NCBI GenBank assembly: GCA_035610835.1 | Contig: CM069442.1 | Coordinates: 57,453,950-57,517,949 of the forward strand | Length of the DNA: 64,000 bases | Direction: 5' to 3' | Source of the DNA: Ophiura sarsii | Taxonomy: Eukaryota > Echinodermata > Ophiuroidea > Amphilepidida > Ophiuridae | Shown: positions 51,601 through 60,059 of the stretch, in pieces | Numbering within the stretch: position 1 is the first letter of the stretch | How the letters are laid out: each line of letters begins with the position of its first letter | Translations under genes and position numbers: made by a program | Notes under the pieces: model-generated | What the model saw: only the letters and a program-made list of their open reading frames with translations | Databases searched by the model: none | What the model was told of the DNA's origin: nothing

Positions 51601-54600
51601 CAATGTTCAATGAGCTGTAAACCCCAAAGTGGTGTTTTTTTAAAATTTCTATTATCAGTGTGGCTAGACTAGGTATTGCTTTACCTAAATAAACAAACAA
51701 AAAGTGTCGGTAATTTTGACAAAGGCAAACAGTGATGCCAGAAAGTTTGACATTTTCCCATAAAATAACAGTGTTATATTGGGGGGAAATGAGCCCCTAC
51801 GAATGTTTTAACAGGAAACCAAGCATCACAAAGTACCCATAAACACTTATTCTCAAGCACTGACCCATTCTTAAGACTGTTCTGCAGCATATATTTTGTA
51901 GTAATATCCAAAATGGCCGCCAGAAGCCATCTTGGAATTTAGAAAATCACATAACTTCAGGACATATTAACCCGGAGACAAGATTGAGGTATATTTTTTG
52001 ACTAACTTTATGACTAGGAATCTAATACGGTGGTTATTTTATGATTTGGAGGCTGTATTCAGCATGAAATGCAAGATGGCTGCCCTTGGAATTGATAAAA
52101 TCACATAACTTTTGAACACCTAACTAGGACACGTTATTTAGGTGTCTGTTTTGACTAACGTTATGCCTTGGAATCCTATATACAGTAGTTATTTTATTAT
52201 TCAGAAGTTGTTTCCACACTGCAAAAACACTGGTGAGACACCGAGGGTGTTAATTTTAACACCACATAAGTGTCCCAGCGGGTCCACACTTTCTGGTGTT
52301 GATTAACACCAGTCTTTGGTGTTGATAAATTAACACTCCTTTGGGTGTTGCTATATTAACACTCTCAGGGTGTTAATTGTACCCTCCTATGTTAATTTTT
52401 ACACCTTCTGGTGTTAAAATATTAATGTTAGATAAGTTGAAATACTTTTACAATAAAATGCTTGCAAATAACATATTTCACTGTTCAACAGTTCAAATTT
52501 ATTAACACTTGAACGTTTTTGCAGCATGAAATATAACCTAGAAACATAATGTAGATGTTGCTCTCATCTTATTTATATGAAATTATTCTAAAACCTACTA
52601 GTATTTAATGACATGTATTGGGTTAATTGTACTCATTATGAAAAATTCAAGATGGCTACTTAACGACTATTTTAGAAATGTTATGATGTTCTTGAATATG
52701 ATAAAGGGGCATTTCTTCAATAATTCCACAATGCTGAATACATTCCAGAGGCAAGTTTGTCAATCATCTTCAGTATAAAAGCATGGGTGGATTTCGATTA
52801 CAAAATCCTGTACTGTTGGTGACCATCATGAATAATTGTTGCAAATGTTATAAGGACAAATAAAAAAAGTAAGATAAAACACGGTAGCTGCTTTAATTCA
52901 CAAATTTTACTTTACAAATTTTAGTTTTTAACGATAAAAAGCCCCAGGCGGAGATGTTTTGGTGTGGATCAGGGGGAATGGGGCCCGGGGAAACATTGAG
53001 GGATTTTGAACAAACAAACCGCCGCGGCCTGACCCTGATTCGATCCGCGTACCTGCTGCACGCCCCACATGCACTCCAAACTGAGCTAACACACAATAGC
53101 TTGCCCGGGTAGCAATTTGGTGCCCTCATAATTAAACTTGCCAAGACAATTTAAGTTCGCTAACAACAGCAATGGATTTCTCATAGTCCATTATAATACC
53201 CTTTCATCATCACTAAGGTCGTTTGGCTCAAACGATATGCACCATCAATGTTCTAAAATGGTGGTTTTCTTTGATATCCATGGTGAGAATAATTAACTCT
53301 TACAGGGAATCCTAGAAAGATTTCATGAACATTAAATTATTCAAGAGCAACATCTATTGTGTTTCTATGTTAAATGGTTCAGCAGACCTGCCAACTTCTA
53401 AACTCACAAAACTGTATTTTAAATCCCAAAAGCTGTATTTTCCCATACAAAACTGTATTTTGTCAAAATAACACTGTACACTTTTTTCCTTGACATTTCC
53501 ATACCTCTGATACTAAGTTACGAATTTTAAATGCCGCATTGAGCCGAGTTTCAATCAGTTTCTCTATCTTATCTACTTCAACACTTATGTTTATACCGTT
53601 ACCATGGTGCACCACATATGTGGCACATGGGTATCCATAAATACTACATAATGAGAGGTTAAATCATTGTATTCATTGAAGAGTTACAGTTAATTGAGAT
53701 AGTCCTTGCATTATCGAGTTACAGCCAATTCAAGTATTGAGCCAAAATATGCAAATGCGCTAATTATCATATTAACACAAATGTAAATGAGATCTAGCTT
53801 GGACCATTGGTGGAGCTGATCATGTCCTACCATACTAGCCTACTTGAAAGTTTATCACTCTTTGTTTTCAAGATTAAGAGCCAAATCAAAGATTTGACCA
53901 AATATGCAAATGAGCTCATTAGCATAATTACAACCATACGAATCAGCCCTTACATTGACCAATGATAGATCTAGTCATGTATAACCATCCTGGTTTTGTA
54001 GAGGTTAAGTCAGTTTATTCATTGAAGAGTTATATTTAATTGAGATAGTCCTTTCATTAAGGAGTTACAGCCAATTCAAGTATTGAGCCAAAATATGCAA
54101 ATGAGCTAATTATCATATTAACACAAATGAAAATGAGATCTAGCTTGGACCATTGGTGGAGCTGATCATGTCCTACCATACTAGCCTACTTAGAAGTTTA
54201 TCACTCTACGTTTTCAAGATTCAGAGCCAAATCAAAGAATTGATTAAAATATGCAAATGAGCTCATTAGCATAATTACAACCATACCAATCAGCCCTAAC
54301 ATTGATCAATGATAGATCTAGTCATGTATAACCATCCTAGTTTTGTAGAGGTTTAGTCAATCTATTCATTGAGGAGTTATATTTAATTGAGATAGTCCTT
54401 TCATTAAGGAGTTACAGCCAATTCAAGTATTGAGCCAAAATATGCAAATTAGCTAATTATCATATTTACACATATGAAAATGAGAGCTAATTTGGACCAG
54501 CGTTAGAGCTGACCATGTTTAACCATCCTAGCTTACTTGGAAGTTTATCTGTCATTGTATACAAGAGTTAGAGCTAAAACTATTAATATAGCAAAATATG

Positions 54601-55255
54601 CAAATTAGCTCATTAACATAATTACAAATGTGCAATTGAAACCTAATTTCATCCAATTGTAGACATGAAATTTTTCTAAGCTTTGTATGTATTTCGGCAG
54701 CTTTTGAGGCTCGCATTCATTTTAACAATCAATATCATCTCCAAGGGTATAGTTCATGTAGGCTCATAGACTGCAATGCAATTGTTCACATAGGGAACCC
54801 TGCAGGGATGAGTTTTTGAACGGGTTTTGTTAATTACTGAGAGGTTAATAATATACATATAGTGCAATATTGAGATGAAAAGGAAATATTTTGGAGAATG
54901 AAAACAACTCAAACTATTAAAGGACAGATTTGGCTATGTTTTTATCATTATTATTATTATTATTTTTCATAGGAAAAAAGGGAAAATCATTATTTTGTGG
55001 TAACAAATCGTATAGTCGTATTTTCATCCAATTTCCGTACTAAATACGGGAAAATCGTACCAGTTGGCAGGTCTGGTTCAGCCGATATGGTCCCGCACCA
55101 CCAATGAAAAGTACCCTATTGCTTTGTGTGATTTAGAGGTTAAGTTTGTGTTAATTTGTCTCACCTTTAGAGCTAGCTGGTTCATTCATTGTTTTTTATT
55201 GAAGATCAAGATGTCTTCTGTTTAAAAACAATCCCTTTTGTGGGGGTTAACCGGC

Positions 55256-55302
<47 letters not shown>

Positions 55303-57692
55303 TACGGGCCAATGATATATATTTGGTACGAGCTTTTTGTTCTAATTGGTGTCAACAGTGAAATCATGTCAAATAATAGCATTCATAAGATTTTGGGCCT
55401 AATTTGGAAGAAATAACCTACAAATGCCAAATGATGAAACATTAAGGTACACTTAAAGCAATTTTTACCTTTTCTATAGGATGTTAAATTTAGACTTATG
55501 GTGGGGTATTTCTTGATTTCAAACACTGCCGGGTATTGCCAGAACGCAAAATATTATTTGGTGGTGTGCACTCATCTGCACATTTGGAATATACAAGTGT
55601 CCGTCTTCTTGGAACTAATGTTGAAGGAATGAAGGCATACCATAATAATACAATTATCACTGTTTTGGGATTCCAGGGCATAAAGTTAGTCAAAAAAGAC
55701 ATAGAAATTATAGGATTTCATCAATTCCAAGATGGCTGACAGCAGCCATCTTGGATTTCATGCTGAAAAGAGATTCCAAATTATGAACTAGCCACCGTAT
55801 TAGATTCATAGGCATAAAGTTAATTAACATACACATATCATTATATCAATCATGTCTCCAGGTTTATGTCTAGAATACATACGATTTTCCCAATTTCAAA
55901 ATGGCCACTGGCGGCCATTTTGGATATTGCTGTATCCCAGCTGTCTGCAGTTACCTAAACTTTTGAGAGGGGAATAGGAGCTAATTTTGTTTCTAAATAC
56001 CCTATAGTATCAAAATCCACCTTAACCTTCCGCTCTTGTGTTCCCTGGATCACTGAATATGACCCTACTATGGTTATAAGCAATTGAGGGTGTTTAATCT
56101 GGCAACGCTGTTGTTTAAATACTATCAAATTATGTCCAACTTAATGCTGAATTGATACAAATATCATTTGAATGCATATCAATCCTTATCAGAATTTTCT
56201 ATGAAAGTAAATCGTCAAAATCCCTATTTTTCACAATGAATTAAATGTCAATAAACCGAAAAAGTGCAAAGTTCCTGGCAACACTGCTCTCCGGTACAAC
56301 AATTACCGAAACTTTTTTTTCTTGAAACATGTAGACCAACATCCTGTCTATTAACCCTGAATAGGCTGATTAAAAAAAAACACCACTTTAGGGGTTATGT
56401 CATTTTTTACGACCTTCACTTTTTGCATAATTGAAATTAATCAAAACATCCCTATTCTACAAAATGGCTTAACCCACATTGAAAAAATGAAAGTTAATGT
56501 TGACATCATTATTGGAAAGGACAAGGATGGCTACTTCACTGTATAAAAGAAGGGGACTGTAATGCATGTTCTTCATACAGAAATATGACCTAATACTTAC
56601 GCTTTTTTAAAGTTGTGAAATGGGTAAAAATCATGAAAATTGGGTAATTTCATATATTGGCCGTTGCCATGGCAACCAAAGGTATATTGGTATTTTTTTC
56701 ACCAAATATATACATGTTGACCAAAGGTCTAAATATGTGCAAAGTATAAAGGAAATCGATATTTTAAAGTCTGCCACCACTTCTTTGATTTTTACACACA
56801 AGGTCTCTTAACAAGTTTTTCCATACTTTCAGCTAAAGCTAACAATTCAGCCCGCATATTATCGCTCTTTGGCGGAGCACCAGCAGCGCTCGGTATAGGA
56901 CAACGCTTGACTTGTTCTTTACTAGCATTACCGCCATTGGCAGTTTTATTTGGTAATTTTCCAACGGGATTACCATCGGGTTTACCCTTACCCTTTTTGT
57001 CTTTGGGGGTATCATCAACACCCTTGCATTCTTTGTCACCTTCAGCCATGCTTTGTCACCTTTAGCCATACTGGCATTAGGTTTAGTAAGTAAAATTTAT
57101 TCAGCGAATAAACCCGAATTTATTAATTTTCTATTGCACGAATTCTAGAGTCTGACTTACACTGCTAAAAGTCGCTGCGCGATCGTCTCCCATGGAATTC
57201 CGAATTGCCACCAGGGGGCAGCATAGAATTAAGGGTTTTTTTACCGACCTACAATCGACATCCATATAACGGTAGTAGGCAATTGTACTGTATCCGACTT
57301 ATACCTGACATTCTGTAAGCCCATAAATGCCAATGTTGTGCTGACGTTAAATGGACGTCCCGAATAAAACATGACGTCCAGCCTGCTGTACTGACCAAAG
57401 GCCAACATATCTGTGTTATCTCGGTACTGATTGGAATGTGTAATGCCTCAATGTTACCACAAGTATTCTTATTTTAAAAGGGAAATTGTATTAGAGAATT
57501 TCATCAAATTTACCCACATGATACACGGTTCCTCCTCCGCTACGCCTTCTTGCTAACTTCACATTGGTTTTCAACAGCTCACGGATATTGCACTCTGTCC
57601 AAGGATTTTGGTGTCTGCCAATCACGATGCTGGGTTCATTTCGCCACAACAGCAAAAGGTTGAGATTACTCAGGTCCCAATGATTGTGAACC
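36512..57692 (-). CDS. LIPT1: Lipoyl transferase 1, mitochondrial; 7 coding exons, 5' exon missing
   Basis: LIPT1 passes lipoyl groups to E2 subunits of mitochondrial 2-oxoacid dehydrogenases. Exons on the - strand, in coding order: 57692-57518, 47141-46983, 44441-44334, 43756-43610, 40232-40164, 37907-37736 and 36639-36512. All have GT-AG borders and join in frame to 319 residues including the first split codon. Motifs in order: [23 protein letters not shown] (lipoyl-AMP pocket), [16 protein letters not shown] (conserved lysine, split across two exons), [10 protein letters not shown], and [11 protein letters not shown] of the C-terminal accessory domain. Human LIPT1 is 373 residues, so about the first 50, including the mitochondrial presequence, are missing; the first codon here is split and was probably TG|G (Trp). 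That exon probably lies beyond 64000. The human coding region is thought to be in one exon, so this fragmented structure is notable. The gene converges on SEPSECS. Confidence 0.93.
37736..37907 (-). CDS. LIPT1: LIPT1 coding exon, start of C-terminal accessory domain
   Basis: The acceptor is TTTCAG|AGT and the donor CTGAAAG|GTAAAG. It encodes [17 protein letters not shown], the family's WxWxYGxTP signature, then [20 protein letters not shown]. It leaves one base of a glycine codon. Confidence 0.93.
37976..38445. repeat. Degenerate AAGTCA-rich minisatellite
   Basis: Short units based on AAGTCAAGTC and TGACTCGAGTCAAG recur over about 470 bp in a LIPT1 intron, ending GAGTCGTCACAACACTG. Several units contain TGACT(C)A-like strings, but that follows from the simple repeat. 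Confidence 0.6.
39471..40154. mobile_element. Inverted-repeat element abutting a LIPT1 splice donor
   Basis: The left end ATGGGACCTGGCACCACAAA and the right end (opposite strand) ATGTGACCTGGCACGACAAA continue as ATGAGxGTAAAGTCG. TTAA precedes the left end; the right flank is ATTAC, so the target duplication is decayed or absent. The right end lies about 8 bp inside the intron from the LIPT1 23-codon exon. No ORF. Confidence 0.7.
40164..40232 (-). CDS. LIPT1: LIPT1 internal micro-exon (23 codons)
   Basis: Symmetric 69-bp phase-0 exon: acceptor TTGTAG|ATT, donor CTAATG|GTATGT. It encodes [20 protein letters not shown] plus three residues. It is too short to appear as a long ORF and was found by its position between its neighbours. 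An inverted-repeat element ends about 8 bp inside the intron next to its donor. Confidence 0.88.
40599..41160. repeat. GGTTGCGCAAGG minisatellite, array 1
   Basis: Units combine GGTTGCGCAA, its complement TTGCGCAACC, and spacers such as CCTTCTCAGAA and CCAGTTCAGAAGAACCAAAC. The array is highly self-complementary and open in several frames on both strands, giving misleading ORFs up to 220 codons. It lies in a LIPT1 intron. Confidence 0.85.
41450..41975. repeat. GGTTGCGCAAGG minisatellite, array 2
   Basis: About two and a half copies of a ~113-bp unit (CAAATTTAACCAGTTGCTTG..., GCACCACTAGCTGGTTGC) followed by three copies of a 42-bp unit (AACCTTGCGCAAGGTTGCGC...TGTAATGTTC). It uses the same palindromic core as array 1 but a different higher-order unit. 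Confidence 0.85.
42110..43110 (+). mobile_element. Penelope-like retroelement, 5'-truncated, with GIY-YIG endonuclease
   Basis: The fragment starts in the end of the reverse transcriptase (PFLxxM..., NGSIR..., then [20 protein letters not shown]) and runs through the linker ([17 protein letters not shown]) into a GIY-YIG endonuclease: [30 protein letters not shown]. After KFTRTAR a frameshift near 42735-42765 moves the frame to [18 protein letters not shown]. An in-frame stop near 42151 and loss of the RT core make it inactive. It lies in a LIPT1 intron, antisense to the gene. Confidence 0.85.
43610..43756 (-). CDS. LIPT1: LIPT1 internal coding exon (49 codons)
   Basis: Symmetric phase-0 exon: acceptor CAACAG|GAT, donor GATAAG|GTAATA. 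It encodes [18 protein letters not shown] and [15 protein letters not shown], equivalent to the SNATxSxxSxVxNL stretch of the family. Confidence 0.92.
43970..44010. repeat. (TTTCA)n microsatellite
   Basis: About seven TTTCA units, just upstream of a stretch containing GTGGCCAAACGGCCAAATTG, a short palindromic element. Confidence 0.7.
44334..44441 (-). CDS. LIPT1: LIPT1 internal coding exon (36 codons)
   Basis: Symmetric phase-0 exon: acceptor TTTCAG|ATA, donor GATAAG|GTAAGA. It encodes [20 protein letters not shown] and SSLLNRDK, matching the central catalytic-domain strand of lipoyl transferases. Confidence 0.93.
44859..45754. mobile_element. Mariner-like MITE with CAGGGTGAGTC ends (896 bp)
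   Basis: The ends are CAGGGTGAGTCAAAATAGTC and its complement, both continuing CGGTCCCG, flanked by TA at 44857-44858 and 45755-45756. CAGGGTG termini with TA duplication are typical of mariner relatives. No transposase ORF. It lies in a LIPT1 intron. Confidence 0.85.
46213..46944. mobile_element. Mariner-like MITE with CAGGGTGTCCC ends (732 bp)
   Basis: The ends are CAGGGTGTCCCAAAAGTTT and, from the other strand, CAGGGTGTCCCAAGAGTTT, flanked by TA. A second inverted pair (TTAGTCAGCATAG...GGCGCTG) at about 46311-46613 suggests another element nested inside. It ends 38 bp from a LIPT1 exon. Confidence 0.8.
46983..47141 (-). CDS. LIPT1: LIPT1 internal coding exon (53 codons)
   Basis: Symmetric phase-0 exon: acceptor ACTCAG|GAT, donor TACAAG|GTATTC. 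It encodes [17 protein letters not shown] and ends in NQFYK, whose lysine joins ISGTA of the next exon. A mariner-like MITE ends 38 bp beyond its donor side. Confidence 0.93.
48850..49131 (+). mobile_element. LINE C-terminal fragment
   Basis: Translation reads [20 protein letters not shown], then [17 protein letters not shown] and [17 protein letters not shown]..., the standard C-terminal tail found after the reverse transcriptase in several animal non-LTR retrotransposons, with a stop at 49129-49131 and a short ACGGTAAGGTAAG tail. It is 5'-truncated; the clade was not determined. Confidence 0.75.
49663..49970. repeat. Inverted repeat, ~85-bp arms
   Basis: The left arm 49663-49752 (ACTTACCTGGAAGGTGAAGT...TTCTATGCTGCACC) and right arm 49885-49970 are inverted copies around a ~130-bp centre. 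The TGCTGCACC part recurs near 57220 as GGGGGCAGCATAGAATT. Confidence 0.75.
50243..51030 (+). mobile_element. LINE 3' end with TAA-type tail and G-rich minisatellite
   Basis: The 3' end GCGCTATATAAATCCTTATA runs into (ATA)n at 51004-51030, the typical tail of CR1/L2-like LINEs. Upstream, AAAGCTTTTAAAAACTCATC could be the end of the coding region. Between them a ~120-bp G-rich unit (GGTGTCAGTC...CACGTAAATGTA) is repeated about twice. Confidence 0.55.
51220..52210. repeat. Left arm of a ~1-kb inverted repeat
   Basis: Several blocks pair in reverse order with 55630-56795: GTTGGCAGACTTC, CCATAGCAACGGCC, ACCCCAAAGTGGTGTTTTTT, CCAAAATGGCCGCCAGAAGC, AATCTAATACGGTGG. The arms are diverged but co-linear. 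The space between them contains later insertions. Confidence 0.7.
52219..52524. mobile_element. Small element with CTGCAAAAAC ends and GGTGTTAA repeats
   Basis: CTGCAAAAAC at the left and GTTTTTGCAG at the right form short inverted ends. The interior is a degenerate repeat of GGTGTTAATT / AACACC units that can pair with each other. It interrupts the end of the left arm of the large inverted repeat. Confidence 0.6.
53384..55074. mobile_element. hAT-like non-autonomous element with 8-bp duplication GGTTCAGC (1691 bp)
   Basis: Inverted ends AGACCTGCCAACT, flanked exactly by GGTTCAGC at 53376-53383 and 55075-55082. The ends continue with related ACTGTATTTT / AAATACGGGAAAATCGTA sequence. Most of the interior is a ~347-bp tandem repeat (53660-54700). 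No transposase. An 8-bp duplication is the hAT hallmark. Confidence 0.85.
53660..54700. repeat. 347-bp tandem repeat with two ATGCAAAT octamers per unit
   Basis: Units start near 53671, 54018 and 54364 at ATTCATTGAAGAGTTA. Each holds ATATGCAAATGxGCTAATTA and ATATGCAAATGAGCTCATTA followed by GCATAATTA. Copies are similar but not identical. Confidence 0.85.
55257..55302. repeat. 46-bp poly-C run
   Basis: An uninterrupted C tract (G tract on the other strand) in a LIPT1 intron. Assembled length is likely uncertain. Confidence 0.9.
55630..56795. repeat. Right arm of a ~1-kb inverted repeat
   Basis: It pairs with 51220-52210: GGCATAAAGTTAGTC, AAGATGGCTGxCAG, CCACCGTATTAGATTC, AAAACACCACTTTAGGGGTT, GGCCGTTGCCATGGCAAC, AGTCTGCCACC. 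The loop between the arms is filled with younger elements. Confidence 0.7.
56792..57069 (-). CDS. Uncharacterised lysine/glycine-rich ORF, probably transposon-derived
   Basis: About 85 codons from 57049 (or 76 in another frame from 57069), opening [20 protein letters not shown] and ending [17 protein letters not shown]. The start is an 18-bp near-duplication of ATGGCT(A/G)AAGGTGACAAAG. It sits just inside the right end of the 48.0-57.4 kb block and reads inward, as the first ORF of a mobile element would. I do not recognise a family, and LIPT1 is on the same strand, so it is within that intron. Confidence 0.3.
57518..57692 (-). CDS. LIPT1: LIPT1 first visible coding exon
   Basis: The acceptor (minus strand) is TTTATAG|G and the donor TATCAT|GTGGGTAA. 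It encodes [32 protein letters not shown] and [12 protein letters not shown], the N-terminal half of the lipoyl-AMP binding site. The entry phase needs two bases from a missing upstream exon. Confidence 0.93.
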
Positions 57693-57719
57693 CTATAAAG
57701 ATGGTAAATCAAAGAAAGA

Positions 57720-58504
57720 ACTTGTGATTATGATTTAGGGTTTGAGGTTAACAATGGGCATGGTATGTTGTAAGGGGAGGGGTTTTGTTAAACTCAATCT
57801 ACTTGATGACTTGATCCTTTTAGCTAATTTAAGCACATCAAAAGTGAGATGTTCGTGAGGCCTAAAATAAAAAGTGTTGGATTGCCCTTTCCGGACCGAC
57901 CGTAAAAATCTAGGAGAACTCAGTCACGTTTTTAAAATTTTTAAAAAAAAAAATCAAAAAAAAAAAATCTTTTTTTTATAAATCTTTTTCATCTTCAAAA
58001 TTAAAAATTCGTCACCTAAATGACCTAAATTGACTCCTATATGTGACCCCACTCTGAAATATTTATCCATGCCACCAGACTTTGTCTTTTAAATATCAAA
58101 ATTTAGTTTAGATTATAAACCTAAGTACTGTATCGCCGCCGCTCTCCCTGATGCGAGCCGCCATCTTAGTTTTTTATTCATGGCCTAAATACAACATCGC
58201 CCATGCTCAAAACTACCGAGAATAAACGAAGTTTTTGGAAGGGCACTTGAAGCTTGTCGGAACATTGACATCATGTTATGTGGCCACAGTGAGACCACTG
58301 CAACGCCGCAATGTTGATTTCACCCAAATTTTAAACAGTTTACTTTTCAATCGCACCTGGTTTTCCGCTAGTGCAACCTTGACGAGTTCGACAGTGTTTA
58401 CGATAAACGAGTTTGTGATAATAAACATTTATAACTAGGCGGTCACCCGGGTTTGCTGCACTTTTGCTGTTCCACCACACTTACAATCGACAGAGCTTAA
58501 AAAT
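57720..58504. other. No recognisable feature; LIPT1 upstream exon not found
   Basis: I searched this stretch and onward to 64000 on the minus strand for an exon ending in ...TG|GT that encodes the LIPT1 N-terminus (xNLAxExW) and saw none. Confidence 0.4.
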
Positions 58505-59280
58505 TCGACCTCTATGACCTTTGACCCCGGACGACCCAAGAAAAGCAAAGGTGTTTTATTTTTTCCACGCTCGACTCGTATTCGGGCTTCCCGTCACCAA
58601 GTTTAAGCCCGATCGGACAAACTTTGAAAATTCGACCCCTAGAAGACCCTGACCCAGGAAGACCCTGACAAACGCTAACCCGTTTTATTTTTGCCACACT
58701 CGCCGCGCATCAAGCATTGTGATCACCGAGTTTAAGCACGATCCGACCAACTTCAAAAATTTGACCCCTAGATGACCTTTGACCTTGTATGCTCTATTTT
58801 TTCCACGCTCGACTCGCATTAGGGCTTCCCGTCCCCGAGTTTAAGCCTGATTGGACAAACTACCTTTGACCCCGGACGACCCAAGAAAAGAAAAGCCGTT
58901 TTATTTTTTCCACGCTCGACTCGTATTCGGGCTTCCTGTCACCGAGTTTAAGCCTGATCGGACAAACTTTGAAAATTCGACCCCTAGATGACCTTTGACC
59001 CCGGAAAACCTGACAAACGCTAACCCGTTTTATTTTCGCCACGCTCGCCTCGCATCGAGCATTGTGATCACCGATTTTAAGCACGATCTGACCAACTTCA
59101 AAAAGTTGACCCCTAGATGACCTATGACCTCATACGCTCTAGCGAATGCGAACTTGCTCTTGCGGGGACCAAGCTGCACCCACCCACCGAGTTTGAACGC
59201 CGCCCGACCCCGGGAAGGCGACGAAAAAGCGCACACACCCCAACAGACAAACAAACACCCCGACAGACAGAGAGTAGCGT
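58505..59280. repeat. ~130-170-bp degenerate tandem repeat with TGACCTTTGACC motifs
   Basis: Units share TTTCCACGCTCGACTCG, GAGTTTAAGCCxGATCGGAC, AATTCGACCCCTAGATGACC and TTTGACCCCGGA. About four to five copies. They end with AACAGACAAACAAACACCCC and GACAGACAGAGAGTAGCG, a tail typical of a dispersed family. Minus-strand ORFs across it are repeat artefacts. Confidence 0.8.
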
Positions 59281-59292
59281 ATTATAATATAG

Positions 59293-59990
59293 ATTACCCT
59301 TAGACAGCGGGAATTGAAAACACAGCCAAAGACAAAAATAGATTATATAGCCCTGAGGCTCCATACTAATTAGATTTTATTATACAACTATATTTACATA
59401 AGTTGAATAGTTGATACTTAATTTAGCAGGGGCATCAGCCCTTATACTACAATAATTACATTGATAAATATTTTTAAATGTTTGGCCATACAAAGGATAC
59501 GAGTACAAAAAAGGATAATAATACACAATTATCAAACCATAATTGGGGGTCCTAGTGATATACCTAAGGGACATAAACTTAGAGAACAGCTCAACAGAAT
59601 TCCAATTATTTTTAAAGATGGTTATAACTTTTAAATAAACTTGGCCTAATTTATCAATGCTTTCTTTCAATGTTATTCAATTTGTAAATCATCAATTTGA
59701 AATATAAAATAATCAAATCTGAGGGGAATGGTTAAATGGCCAACAGCCCTACCACCGATGAAATCTTATCAAGTGATAGTTTCAGAAAATTGATTTTTGC
59801 ACGGTAATTAACTAGTTGAACTCTAAATGAGTTGGCCTAATTAATATAATACCAATTATAGGATGAAGCAGTAATACATTTCTTTTGACTTCATAATAAA
59901 TTGAATAACTTTCTTTTACCATTTATAAATATTTCTTATATTAAAGAGAATAATTGGGATTTAAATCCCTGACTTTTTAAAAATTTCTCC
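59293..59990. repeat. 698-bp direct repeat, copy 1
   Basis: Matches 61387-62084 with a constant offset of 2094 and almost no differences (for example ATCATC versus ATTATC near 59687). Ends are ATTACCCTTAGACAGC and AAATTTCTCC; they do not have the TG...CA ends of standard LTRs. The 96-codon minus ORF is identical in both copies but resembles nothing known. Confidence 0.9.
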
Positions 59991-60059
59991 TTAAAATTAC
60001 AATATATGCCATCCACTACATCATGCAGTAGAACAATTGGTAACTTCAATTAATATAAA

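Larger units (their letters stand above)
48020..57421. mobile_element. Putative outer boundaries of a 9.4-kb nested repeat block
   Basis: AGATAACACAGATACGT at 48020 and its inverted match AGATAACACAGATATGT ending at 57421 bracket the block. Both ends continue with GGCCAAC and GACGTC-rich sequence (49290-49620; 57340-57400). A TGGCAATTCGGAATTCCATG segment near 50000 recurs inverted near 57190. No clear target duplication was found, so these may be two separate insertions. Confidence 0.4.
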
